DNA of 64,000 nucleotides from Dioszegia crocea (taxonomy: Eukaryota > Basidiomycota > Tremellomycetes > Tremellales > Bulleribasidiaceae), in NCBI GenBank assembly GCA_001600615.1, contig BCKK01000001.1:3291826-3355825 (forward strand), written 5' to 3'. The position numbers and the translations under genes were made by a program. Positions 36,159 to 47,439 of the stretch are shown here, piece after piece; position 1 is the first letter of the stretch; every line of letters begins with the position of its first letter. The notes beneath the pieces were generated by a model. That model was not told the origin of the DNA. It searched no databases and saw only the letters and a program-made list of their open reading frames with translations.

Positions 36159-36996
36159 AGCATCGTTTGTAGCATCTTTGTGTATATCTAGTGTACTAGT
36201 CGACGACCGGACATCGCGGACAGCGCTGCTCTCACTTCCTCTCCCACTGGCTTCGTTGTAACCTGCCTGTCACATAGCTCAAATCGCATAATCTTTGCGA
36301 AACGACCATAAGACGAAGGATGGTGAAGCTATGGTGAACGGGCGACCATGCTGTGCCCTGAGGTGGGGTGAAGTGGGGCACACAATCTTATTGGCGATCT
36401 GTCACGCACGCTTCCCCCTCTCACAACCAGTCAAAATCCCCATTCCTAATTCCCTCAACCCGCCCCACCTCAGCATAACGCATGAACCCCGCTCATAGCC
36501 CTCCCTTACTACTACTGCTCATTGCCATTCCTCTATGCACCTCTTCCCATTTCCTCCGCGCCGCACCGGATACAACGCCTCCACTCAACGTTCAAGCCCT
36601 TCGCTCTAGCAATCACCCGAAACCTTACCTTCCTCCCTCACCCGAACCCGCTGACCATGTGCCCAGCCATGCCCAGCCCCCCTCCGGTCCGATAATCCCC
36701 CTTACCTCGCCTCTGGCCCTCGATCGACCGGCCCGCAGATAGTCGCTTGGCGGATGGATAGGAAGGATTGCTGTGCAGTATGCCGGTACTCGTATCTATA
36801 TGTCTATCAGTCTAGTTAGTCATGTTAGTTGCCCATCTTGCTATCCCGTATTATCGTCGCATACTTGTAACAAGATAGCCTTGCTCCGTATCGCTACTCC
36901 TACTCCCCACCGCACTCCGTTACACGATCGTGATCGGGTCGTTTCGAAATTCGCCCTGCACACCGCATTCCTTACTTAACACATCTCACTGCCAAA
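36159..36996. other. Intergenic region with one weak ORF
   Basis: This 838-base gap holds the 3' end of the BSP-like gene and the upstream region of the GST-like gene. The only candidate is the 36482-36742 ORF, listed separately. Confidence 0.4.
36482..36742 (+). CDS. Possible small proline-rich secreted protein
   Basis: This is an uninterrupted 86-residue frame beginning with an ATG. The first 25 residues look like a signal peptide (LLLLLIAIPLCTSS) and the rest is Pro/Ser-rich with a basic end (DRPARR). Nothing else supports it: there is no intron, no recognised domain, and composition could be chance in a pyrimidine-rich region. It could equally be part of the GST-like gene's leader. Confidence 0.25.
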   Translation: MNPAHSPPLLLLLIAIPLCTSSHFLRAAPDTTPPLNVQALRSSNHPKPYLPPSPEPADHVPSHAQPPSGPIIPLTSPLALDRPARR

Positions 36997-38015
36997 ATGG
37001 TATACAACATCCACGCCAATGCCATGTCCACCGTACGTATCTTTGATATCGTGCCAGCGAAGACCTACCTGATTACTTGCAGTGCACAGCAAGGGTGATC
37101 GTCTCCTTGCTCGCCATGGGCCTCGAGCCCGAGAAGGGTGAGAAGATTCCGCTATACCCACCTGAGGAGCGCTGGGACTGACTGTCAGACTTCAAGATTG
37201 TCCACGTCGAGTTCACCGCCCTTAAGCAGCCCGAGTGGATCGCTCATCATCCGTTCGGCCAGGTGCCATACTTGGAGGATACCGAGACCGGGATTGAGAT
37301 TTTTGAAAGTCGTGCAATCGTCTCCTGTAGGTACACAGAGCTCCTTCAGTCCGATCGAAGCTGACTGCACTAGACGTTGCGTCCCAGGTCAAGTCACCGC
37401 TGGCTCCTGGTCCGAATGACCTTGTCGCGTTCGCCAAATACCTCCAGGCTGCGCAAGTCGAATCGGCCCAATTTGACGGACCGGCCGCTGCGCTCGCCAT
37501 GGAGCTGTACTTCGGTAAATGGTGAGCTATCTTACGTTTCAACACGCCATGATCACGTTGGTCGCCTCGGTCCAGCCATACGGGCTCCCCTTTACGAACT
37601 CAACTTACCATCGATTCTGTTTATGTTACGCGCAGTCTCGCTAATCACTCAGGTTCGGCCGCGAGACCGATCAGAAAGTCGCCGACCAGCTTCAATCCAC
37701 CCTGCAAACCAAGTTGGAGGGATACGAGCGTATCCTCTCCAAGGACAATTACCTCGGCGGAGATAAGTTGACTCTAGCCGATTTGAGCCATCTCCCTTAT
37801 GGCTCCCTTCTGTCCAACGTGAGTCACCGTTGTCCATCGTCGCCGATCTACTATAGGGTGGATATATGTGCTGACGCTGGTAGATTGGAGCTGCTCCTGG
37901 ATTGAACGATGGGTCTCTCCCGAATGTGACCAGGTGGTGGAAGGACTTGCAGGCGCACCCCGCGTGGGCCAAGACCAAGGAGTTGGGGCACCCTGATCAC
38001 GGGAAGGCGCAGTAA
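36997..38015 (+). CDS. Glutathione S-transferase-like protein
   Basis: This is a small soluble GST-fold protein of roughly 220 residues. The start is the ATG at 36997 (GCCAAAATGG context); exon 1 ends at 37032 and exon 2 begins at 37083. The N-terminal thioredoxin-like domain shows ARVIVSLLAMGLEPE, KIVHVEFTALKQPEWIAHHP, FGQVPYLEDTETGIEIFESR and AIVSYVA, the last providing the Glu-Ser of the glutathione site. The C-terminal helical domain shows LQTKLEGYERILSKDNYLGG, KLTLADLSHLPYG and VTRWWKDLQAHPAW. Proline in GQVPYLED is the family cis-proline. It probably conjugates or reduces electrophiles or peroxides with glutathione; the exact class and substrate are not decided by sequence. About five introns are present. 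The stop is TAA 38013-38015. Confidence 0.9.
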
Positions 38016-38834
38016 TTATGGAGCAGCGACGGCTATCACAAAGACTCCCTGATGCAATACATCCAGGCTGAGCTATCAGTAGCCTGACTTGTCGCTCCTC
38101 GCGAGAAGCCCATGTGACTGACGCATACTTACACTGAGTGCAACGGGCCGGCGGCGCCCGAGTCAGCTTGACGGACGGGGTCGCAGCCTTGAAAACTGGG
38201 TCGGAACTGTATGTGATCTCCCTTGATACATGGCCGTGGCCAGATTCAACACTTCCGGGAAAGAGAGCCTGATCCGACGAGCCCATCAAAACCCGACGAG
38301 ATGGCTCAATCGAACACACATGGTGGTGAGGCATACTAACCGCTAATCTGTAGGTGGCTGGAGTGTCTCACTCGCCACGGCCGGTGGCAAACGTTCGGAC
38401 ATTTGCGGCGTTATACACCGTTTTGAAGGGTAGTATTTCGGAATTAAATCACTTTGACTCAGTTCCGGGGGCGATTCGTGGCGGCTCGGTGGCGAGGGTG
38501 GCAAAGTGCAGATACACTGCGCAGGGCGATTTCTCAGGTTCAATGAGTGCAGGAGACTGTCTAGCGCGCTGTAATCCTGTACACATGGTCGCTAGGTCTG
38601 CAATGACTTAGCTCTCTCTCGGGCCACGGATGCGAAGCCCTTTGCTAGAGTTGAATCAACCGCGCAGGGTATAGCTGCGCGGAAGGATGTTCCTCGCTTC
38701 TTCGTCCTGCATCCGATCAGATGGTTCCAGGTCGAATTATAAACCAATATCCATTGCCAAGAAAGGCTAGCGCAACTAAATATACAAAAAGGTTCCAAGA
38801 CATATCCCCGCCGCAAAGCCAGACCAGCTGAGCT
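38016..38834. other. Convergent intergenic region
   Basis: These 819 bases hold the 3' ends of the GST-like and KCH genes. Short open frames occur but none shows splice partners, a signal peptide or a recognisable motif. I also found no tRNA-like element here. Confidence 0.45.
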
Positions 38835-41039
38835 CTACCGATGTCCATTGCTGCTTCCGCCATACCCCCTCTTCTCATCCGTTAAACCCCTCGGCGGACT
38901 GCCAGAGTAATAGCTCGGCGCCGGATCGTGATACCCGTCCTGATTCACGTCTGTATCTGGACGATCATATGCCAGGCCCGTATCGCTCCCATTGCTACTT
39001 CGGAATTGCGAGTATGCTGATGGTGCGGACGGAGATGGCGAGGCGCATGCGCCATGGCCTGAGGAGTGTGGTATTTGCAGAGTGGGAGCGGAGGGGTAGG
39101 ATGGTCTGCGAGGGTGAGAGGGGTACTGCAAGGGATATGCCGCAGGGGCGAGGGGAACAGGTGGTGAGGATCGGTCATACCCGTTGGCGGAAGGATAGTT
39201 GTATCCCGCAAATGAGCCGCCAGCCGGGGTGAGTGCCAATGGTGTGTATGGTGCGTAACCAGAATGGGATGAGTTGCTCGTCAACTGGGTGTTTGACCGA
39301 GATGGGCGCATAGATGAGGGAGGAGGAGCAGGGCTCGCTGAACGGGGAGGGAACGAAGGTGCGGCTTCGGGTGGAGTAGCGATAGGAGGATACGATATTC
39401 CCATAGGTCCCACAGCATCCGTGAGGCGGGTGGTACTGCTGTATCCCTGTTCTTTACCGTAGGGGCTGTTGTAGTCGAGAGATGGTGGGTATCCGCCGTA
39501 GTTGTCGTATACCCCTGGTGTACCTGCACTTATCAGCTTCCTGCCTTCTACTTCGCAGGAAGGAAGGTCCATCGCAAACCTACCAGAAGGATATGTATTG
39601 AGCGTATCTTGACTCTTACTCCGGCTCATCCCCATCTTGGTATCTCGGACATCTTCATCGTCCAACCTGACATTCGGGAGTGTGGGCTGCATGACAACAT
39701 TGACGAATTCGCCCTTGGAATTGCGCAGTCCGCCGTCGCGCGCCAGCTTCTTCTCCATCGCGGCAGCACGCTGAGCACGAAGACGTTGCTTCTTCTTGAC
39801 CAGCTCCGATAGCCGCTTGTCGACTTTGTGGCAGACGTATTCCTGAATGTCAGCTTGGGCCGAAGGGGAGTATGCTCCAATATCGGCGACCGCCCGCATA
39901 GCCTAACCTCTCCTCGGCCAAATCAAGTCTCAAAGCCTTGCGCCCCTTCTCAATTCCTGTAGCCATACCCATATCGCTCTGGAGCCACAACTCACCTTCA
40001 GATTCCCCTGAATGTAGCACAGCAATGGCACATAAAGCACCGCCGCTGCAATCAACAAAATCATGGATCCCGCAAAGATCAAAACCGTCACAATCATCGA
40101 AAAGAGCAACATGGCGGTGATTATATCCTGGTTCCAATATGCTGGGATATTCGAGGTTTGCCATCCGTTCGCTTGCCCAAACGAGTAAAGCATCAGGCCA
40201 TTGATCGATTGACGAGGGCCGTCGGCTAGGAGTAAACGTTTCCATTCTGAGAACGTCAGTCACTGCTTCTTCTGCTTTGACAAGGTGGATGAAGGCGTAC
40301 CCTTAAAGGTGAAGAAGATGAAGAACGCAAAGTCATCCTTCTTCTTGGTGGATCCTTCGATATGACAAAAGAGACAGAAGTTGTCGTAGCTCTCTGGAGA
40401 CGATTAGCAAGAGGTGTCTTGACTTGCGAAAAGTGACAACGCACTGAATGAAAAGTAATCGTTCGCAAGTAGGTTGGTGAAAGCGTAGGAGATATCTCTG
40501 CCGCGGACCACTTGACGAGCTTTGAACCATTCGTAGCCAAGCTACATCATCAGTCAGACCGCAAGATACAGGAATAAAGATACTTACAAGCAGGAATGAG
40601 AATATGATGCAGCCCACAAAAACCCATTTGGCGATGATGAATTTGACCTCGACGACGCCTTCAGATCCTTTGGACGTGATTGCGTTCGTCCACTAAGTAG
40701 ATCAGCTTCCCGGTACATCACGATGGTGCGGTTGAGCTCACGCGATCTGACGATATCATGGTGACAGCTGTGAATATATCCAGGCCATACACAGCCAATG
40801 ACTTGAATAGGAGGATATATCGCCAAACGTATCTGTGTCGATCAGTAAGTCGCGCGAGAGAGGCAGTCTCGAGACTTACTTCAGACGAGTGAGGAAGTCA
40901 GTCTTGCGGAATTCGGCGACGTTTATGAAGTCCCACTACGATGTCAATTCCGCGGCCATAGCGCAACACTGCTTTTGCAAGCCCTACGCACCTTGTGATC
41001 CTGCACCACTTCCCGTTTCCACTCGGCTTCACAACACAT
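38835..41039 (-). CDS. KCH1: KCH-family low-affinity potassium transporter
   Basis: This is a fungal KCH protein, the family of Kch1/Kch2 plasma-membrane potassium importers that promote calcium influx during pheromone and ER stress responses. The start is the ATG at 41039. The spliced N-terminal half follows the family pattern: WKREVVQDHKWDFINVAEF, a charged FRKTDFLTRLK, membrane segments YILLFKSLAVYGLDIFTAVT and AKWVFVGCIIFSFLL, GYEWFKARQVVRGRDISYAF, FCLFCHIEGSTKKKDDFAFF, YSFGQANGWQTSNIPAYWN, then two close membrane helices (LLFSMIVTVLIFAGSMILLI and AAAVLYVPLLCYIQGNLK). A basic helix (DKRLSELVKKKQRLRAQR) and a long Ser/Pro/Tyr-rich cytosolic tail of about 330 residues follow. The protein begins MCCEAEW, and the paired cysteines could be lipidated. 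The paralogue symbol is by family, not proven orthology. Confidence 0.9.
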
Positions 41040-41796
41040 GATGGACAGAGTCCCAATGCTCTGTTTGGTTCTCCTGCTTTATCTCTGATGGTGGTCCAAT
41101 GAGACTTCAAGCGACAGAGAGAGTAGCCAGACTCTCCCTTTCTGACGGCGGGAAGGCGATCCGGCGTCCAGATGGAACGTGATGTTGTCTGATGCTGCGA
41201 GACAATGTTTTGGGCGGATGGCTGATCAATTTGACGTATGATAAAACAGTGGTGCGACACAGTCGACCGGGGACTCCAGGGCGTCGGATAAGTGCGTGTC
41301 GAGGCGTAGATAGGGTGGTTGTCAAGGTACGTCTAAGCGCTGCGTGACCGGGTTGCGGGGTTGAGCGGTCTAAAGGAGGGTGTGTTGCCTTTCGACCAGC
41401 GACTCGGCGTCTATATAAATGAGTGTGGTGGGATGCTCAAGGCCAAGAGAGGTATGTTATGGTGGCAGCTGTGCCCCTCTATAGTTCTACTGTGTGCGAG
41501 GTGTTGACTGCTCGACAAAAAGCTTGATTTCTATTTAGGCGTTTCACAGTACAAAGACAAAGAGACACGCGCTATAACGGAATCAAATTCCCATTACAAT
41601 CTGGGTGGCGGGAAAATCAATGTGGCGCCTGTCGCGATCGAGAAGAGTGGCGGTGAGTACAGATCTACCGGTGGGTCTGCCAGCGTGAACAGGGAGTTGC
41701 ACTGTGCACGAGTGTAGAAGCCAAGTAAGTGAGTATATGATGCCAGCTCCGAAAAGCGCCTTGCAGATTGCTTCAGATCCGGTATACCACCGGCAT
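41040..41796. promoter_or_regulatory. Upstream region of the KCH gene
   Basis: These 757 bases lie between two minus-strand genes. A TATATAAA occurs at 41413-41420 on the plus strand, but no plus-strand gene follows. I see no other feature. Confidence 0.4.
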
Positions 41797-43904
41797 CTAC
41801 TGTAGCAAACCCCTAATGACCCTCGCCACCAACTTCCCACTGACGCCAATATAGCCCTGACTCGTTAGCCAAGTACGGTCTGTGAATCTCACCTTGCTAT
41901 CGTCACCTCTCGTGTTCCCATGCGCCCTCCATTCCTCCTCAGTGAGGATCTTATCATTCTGAATCGCAACGTATTTGTGATTCAGCGAGCCAGCTAGTAG
42001 CTCGAATGACCCTACAGATGTCAGCTAGGTCCAGGACCAATGTAGAAATGGTCAACACACGATCAAAGCCGCCTTCTTCGAACAGCTCAATGATGGTTGA
42101 GTGGTCCGTGGCCGGCATCCATAAGGCAGCATATAGGTCGAGGGAATGTAGCCCGATTATTATCTGTTCAAGAATCAGCTCGCTGACCTTATGTGACGAC
42201 GCCATACTCTAACTGACCTCAGCCCGGCCCATCAATTCGACCTGCTCTGCTTTCGTCATTGCCGAAATCTTCGTAACGTGTACCTCGGCAATGTCGGTCA
42301 AGCCTTTCAGAGCTTCGATAAGGGCGGTATGGTCCTCGTCCTTGATTTTCGGCATTCCAGTCTGAAGATCAGCTCATAGACGATTGGCATCAAGACCGAG
42401 TGGAAATATAAACTTACATGGGTGTCGACATATACGACCACCGGTAGCCCCCTCTCCCCAACCTTTAACGATCCATCAACGCCCAAGGACCGCATGACAT
42501 TCCCGCGTATACTCGACCAGAAGTTCTGTGGAGTTTTGAGGGGTAAGACATCTGCATTCATCTTGCCCCACTTGCCGACCTCTCCACCAACGGAGTGCGC
42601 AGACCCTACTAATCAGCCTCTGAGAGTCGTGGGGGCAAAACTTACATCGGTCAACTACTACGAGTCTTTCAAACACCACAGGTAGACCCGCAGTCATCCG
42701 GTCGTCCCATCCGTTTGCGTCCTCGATCGTCGCTCCCGGTAACGCATGGGCCAAGAACCATGCATCTGTATTCATCAGCTCGAATCGGCGAGGTTTCCGC
42801 CTTGAACTCACTCTCGCCGCGATCATCTCGCCATGATGGCTCCCATCCACAACGGGGAAACCAGACTCTGCTAGGTAATGGCGCGCCCTCACTTTCACCG
42901 AGCAGCTTCTGCGAGCCGAGGACATGCGCCAACACCCGAGAAGCACCGAGAAACGCTTCGATGGCAAAATGCTGGAAGTAGATCAGGTAGCCCTCTGCGA
43001 GCCATCAGCAGGATAACCCATAGCGCATAGTGACCAATACATACCACCGCCTGGTCCGTCATTGAAAAGATACTGCCCATTAGCTGATGTCTTCGTGTGT
43101 CTGAAGTCAAAAGGAGGAGTCGAAGCTCACAGTGATGCCCTTAAGATAGATAGCCCTCTTGCTCAACTCCGCACCCGCCATCTCATGCCCAACCACTCTC
43201 CACCTATCTTCATCCGCCGCAGGGAAGCCTCCCTCCGTTTTAGGTCCACTCATAATCTGCCTCACCCGAGGTAAAGGTTTGAGTGGAACGCCAGAATCTG
43301 GTTCGACAAATAGTAGAGTCCCGGCTGAGAGATACAGGTTGGAGAAGACAGAGTAGCCTGCTATACCTGAGAGCATCAGCAAGGAACCTGAATCTGCTGA
43401 CAGTATAGACATACCTCCATCATATGTCGAAACAGGCATGTCCTCTTCTAAATCCAGCATAACCTCGTCTCCTCTTCTCCTGGTTCCCCTTTCGTCCTCC
43501 TCATCATCGTCCTCATCTTCTCCCTTACTAGCGCTTCCAGATCCAAACCATTGCTTCTTGCCAGCCCCACTCCATTCTCTCATTTTCCTCGCAACTCCCC
43601 GAGGCCCATACCCCTTCTGTATCCCGCCGGATTGCGACCCGTCTGGATCCAGCGATTGTGCAGGGTCAACCGCAGGGCCCACGAGGAAATATAGCGTCGG
43701 CAGAATTATAGCTGAGATGATGAATGCGCGTAGGATCATGCGGTGATTCATGCCTATCCCCGTTGCAGATCCAAGTCGTGAGCTGGTCTGCGATAGGGGC
43801 ATTGAGGTGGGCGTCCGTGGTGATCCCAGAAATCGAGGTGGAGACGCCCGCCGCTTATAGGACGGGCTGTTGTAGGCTGGGCTGTCTACCCTATTGCCGG
43901 ACAT
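41797..43904 (-). CDS. Type II membrane glycosyltransferase, family 61-like
   Basis: The protein has a cytosolic, Ser/Pro-rich N-terminus, one signal-anchor helix (AFIISAIILPTLYFLVGPAV), a Lys/Asp/Glu-rich stem, and a lumenal catalytic domain, the usual layout of a Golgi transferase. The catalytic part follows the GT61 (DUF563) pattern: YSVFSNLYLSAGTLLFV, RWRVVGHEMAGAELSKRAIY, FEAFLGASRVL-like helix sequence, PKIKDEDHTALIEAL, AEIIIGLHSLDLYAALWMPA and IIELFEEGGFD, with NHKYVAIQNDKILTEEEW near the end. Known GT61 members transfer xylose or N-acetylglucosamine to glycoproteins or polysaccharides. In this lineage a role in capsule, wall or glycolipid synthesis is plausible but not shown. The last exon reads through without an intron to TAG 41799-41797. 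The start is the ATG at 43904. Confidence 0.75.
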
Positions 43905-44124
43905 CTTGGCTGGATCAGATGAGGGAGAGGTGAGGTAATGATGTCCAAACTTAAAGTCGGCGAAGTAGGGGAGTAAACAGCTTCCGACGGAACTGTGCCA
44001 AACCGCTCACTGGGTCCCGTGGCGGATTCTCGTGGTCTATTGGGTCTGCTGCTCAAGCCCATTATCCGAAAGTACCATCCGAGAGCGACGGTAGCAAGCA
44101 CTGACTACAATCCCATCCTCTAGC

Positions 44125-47008
44125 CTACTCTGATCTTTTCCTGCTCTGCGCTTGACTACCCCCTCCCCCTGAGCCCATCCCTCCTCCCACAGCCCCTCCT
44201 ACAACCGGCATGCCTAGCGGACTTCCTACTCTCTCTCCGCCTCCACCCCACGCCAACGCTGGCGGCGTTTGCGTCCTGCTGATGCCCGCGCCATACGGTT
44301 GATGCACTCCCAAACCCCCATCAGCACTATCCCCTCTCACCCGGCTCCCTATCGACGGGTTGAGGCTAGACCACGGGCCTGAAGGCGATAATGGCGGGAA
44401 GTCATTATCCTGAGAGTGTGAAGGAGGAGGTGCAAATGCGACTCTGCCAATCGGTTGTTGTTGACTAGATTGGGAGTGAGCGAAAGGGTATGGGCCCGAG
44501 GAGTGGGAGCTAGATGGGGTAGGAACGGGGGTTGGGCTGCTCGAACGATTGAGAGGTGTGGTGCCGATGGGAGAGATAGGGGATTGGCTCTGCGAGAATG
44601 GAGATACGGATGCCGTCAGGTTACTGCCTATTGGTCCAGATGTCCCTGTGCCCAATGCGGCTGCACCGCCCTGACCCATGCTGCCTTGAACTGAAAGCGA
44701 TGAGGTCGGGCTGAGGACCGCGCGAGTGACTATTGAAGCCAGACTCGGGCCCGCCGGAGCAGTGGTGGAAGATGGGGACTTGCCACCCTGGCTAGGGGAG
44801 GACACACCAGGTAGGGGTGGGAAAGCAGGGGATGAGAGTGTAGTGGGCGAATTCTTAGCCTGAGCTTGAGCAGCCTGCTCCGCCAGGACAGAAGGTGGGG
44901 GGTGAAAAGTCGGCGTGGGCCGGGGACGGACACTTTGGTAGTTGCCCACTGATTGATTTTGGGTCGATTGCGAGGGGAGATAGATGCGGTGTTGCATTCC
45001 GGGCGGCATGAGGGTGGTATGATGCATTGCATCGAAGCTCGCACTGCTCCCGGCGTACGAAGAAGGGACGAAAGGAGCGGCGGAGGCGTTGACGCCCGAG
45101 CTCAGGGAAGATACCGTCCGGTTTGTGATAGCCGGAGAGCTTGTGTTGCTCTTGGTGGGTGCGGGTGAGGCAGGCGGAGGACGGAATGATGCAGAGGCAG
45201 AAGCGGAGGGATAGAAAGTCGTAGGGCTAGACTGAGCAGTTCCGGTCGGACGCACAGCGCCAGCAGAAGGGAAACGTGGCTGGTATCCCTGCTGTGCACC
45301 TCGAGGACGGTATGCGGGACCGGCACCATACCCACCCTGAGCGCCGATATTGCTCAAGCTCGGGTGAGTCGTGAGTCGGTGTCCGCCCGTCTCGTGGTGC
45401 ACCCCATCCCAATGCAGACCTTGACTCCCCCACGCCCGACGTCGATTATCCTCCTCAGCCTGGCTTTCCACCTCTTCCCTCTGATGCTCCAGATCTTCAA
45501 TCCTTCGCTCCAGCTCCAGCTTTTCTGCCTCTTTTCGCTCTTTTCTCACCCGCAATTTCTCCACTTTCCCAACTACCTCGCCCAGCTTTTTCTCCTCTTC
45601 CATTCTGGCCCGCCTGTCTTTCTCCCTTACTTCGTCTTCTCGTTCCCTCACGACCGCCAGTCTCCCCCTCAACTCCTCCACCTCCGCTTGCGCGACAGCT
45701 AGCAATTTCTCCAATTCCCCCATTCCGCCCTCTACAAGCCCCGTCTCGACATCCGCCGTATCAGCGCCTGCCCATCCCTGTTTGACCTGCTCCTGCAACG
45801 CCAATGCCTTCTGCTTAGCCCGTAGATCCAGAGATCCAGCCTTCTCCGTAGACTTCTTCACGGCATCAATCTCCTGTCGCAGCGCAGCCTCAGCGCGCTG
45901 ACTTGCTCGCCGAGCCTCTTTTATCTGAGCAGATAGATGCTCCTTCTCCGCCGAAGCAGAAGCGACGAGATGACGCATCTGAGCCGTTTGGGTGTCGACA
46001 GCTGAGAGGACTGGAGTGGGTGCAATGATTTCGACAGCGGCGGCTATGCTAGGAGGAGGGGTGCTCCTTCGTGACGGTGTAGGGTTCTCGGAGGATGATG
46101 GTGCGGGGGTGGTATTAGAATTCGAGCGAGAGCGGGGATGTTGACGTGCTCGGAGTGAGTTGGCGCGTGATCGTGGGCGAAGACCCTGAGCTGGTGGTTG
46201 CGGAATGAGAACACTATTGGATACTGGAGATGAGCTCATTCCAGCGTCCGGCCCACGGAGTGGACTTACTTGTAGCCTCACTCTCTGTACCGCCCATACC
46301 GACAACCCTGAGCTCAATCTCGTACTCCTTCCCGGGCGATAGTCCGTAGACAACAACCACCGCCCTATCTTTCCCACTCTCCATTTTCTCCCTCCGGCCT
46401 TCTTTCCTCCTTGTGCCCGGTACCCCTAACGCATTCTGCGCCGACATTGTAAATCTCGCTCTTCTCGGTCTTCGCCTCTGCATTCCTTCCGCACGTAGAC
46501 CTTCCTCTGCTCCTTCTTCATCTGACTTCCCACCAGCTCCGCCGGCCACCTCCCAGTCCTCTTCCCACTCGTCCTCCGCATCATCGCCCTCGCTCTCCTC
46601 CGGATCCGGATCTGACGCGTGTGCCACGATCCGAGACCACGGCTGTCCATTGACGCTGACTACCACTCCGTGGCTCAACAGATCCTGGAAACTCCTTCCC
46701 ACGTCTACAGGCCATCCACCAGGAATGACTGGCATGTGAGAGCCGCCAAATCCATGCTCGCGATGCTCCTCGTCCGCTTCTACAGCAGTCGACTCGTCAT
46801 CACTTTCAGGTTTTCGTGCCCGCTTCCTCCGTTTGAATATAGAGCCAGGTATGTTCTGGGAGGATGACGATGAATTAGATGTGGAAGTGGCAAGGGTGAG
46901 TGAGAGAGTGAGGGCGAGAGGGGTGAGCTCGAGGATGCTGAGGGAAAGAGGTCGTGTCGAGGGCGTGACGGCGTGCCACTGACCAGATGTCTGTGGTGTG
47001 GATGTCAT
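44125..47008 (-). CDS. Fibronectin type III / coiled-coil protein, uncharacterised
   Basis: Two exons (47008-46269 and about 46237-44125) join in phase to give roughly 950 residues. The first 65 residues contain a beta-strand pair (LSLSILELTPLALTLSLTLA). The matching last strand of a fibronectin III-like fold (VVVYGLSPGKEYEIELRVVG) comes about 150 residues later, separated by a strongly acidic, Arg/Gly-rich insert. The second exon opens with a Ser/Arg/Pro-rich region. A long coiled coil follows (about 46000-45430 on the plus strand; HLSAQIKEARRASQRAEAAL through RRIEDLEHQREEVESQAEED). The last 450 residues are Ser/Pro/Gly/Gln-rich, low-complexity and probably disordered. No catalytic motif is visible. 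It may be a scaffold; I cannot assign a pathway. Confidence 0.75.
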
Positions 47009-47439
47009 GAGAGGGAAGCAGCTTTGCTCGTGAAGGTGGACCAGCTACGCCCGATGGTGTCACGCTCGAAACGGAAACCTCACCGGTGAGGACAAGTCCG
47101 GCGCTGTATCAAGTTTAGAGTTGAAATTTACGCCTAGAGGCTCAATCAATTCGGGGCAGCTCCGTTAGAGTGACCTCGTTGACGTATATCGTAGGCGTTC
47201 GTGTCTCGATGATGATGTAGCAGGAGCTTGTCGTTGCCGTTGAATGTAGAGTCTGTAGTGGGCGCACACCAAAGTCTGAAACGCCGCACTACCAGCGGCG
47301 ATCGCCGGGAGATGTCTGCGGGGCTCCGCGTCCACCAAGGGCGAGATGCGATTTCGAAAGCTGCTATGGAAGGGTGTCTTCTAGTCAAGCTCACTAAATA
47401 CTGACAGGGATACTGCCGATAGGCATTGTCTATAGCGAT
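47009..47439. promoter_or_regulatory. Divergent promoter, FN3 protein / DPH6
   Basis: These 431 bases separate two divergent start codons. Open frames here lack supporting features. Confidence 0.4.

Noticed and set aside
41413..41420. TATA box for a plus-strand gene
   Set aside because: No plus-strand coding sequence follows; the next genes on both sides are on the minus strand.
41797..43904. Capsule xylosyltransferase Cxt1
   Set aside because: Cxt1 belongs to the CAP10/GT90 family as I recall, while this protein shows the GT61 pattern, so only the GT61-like label is kept.
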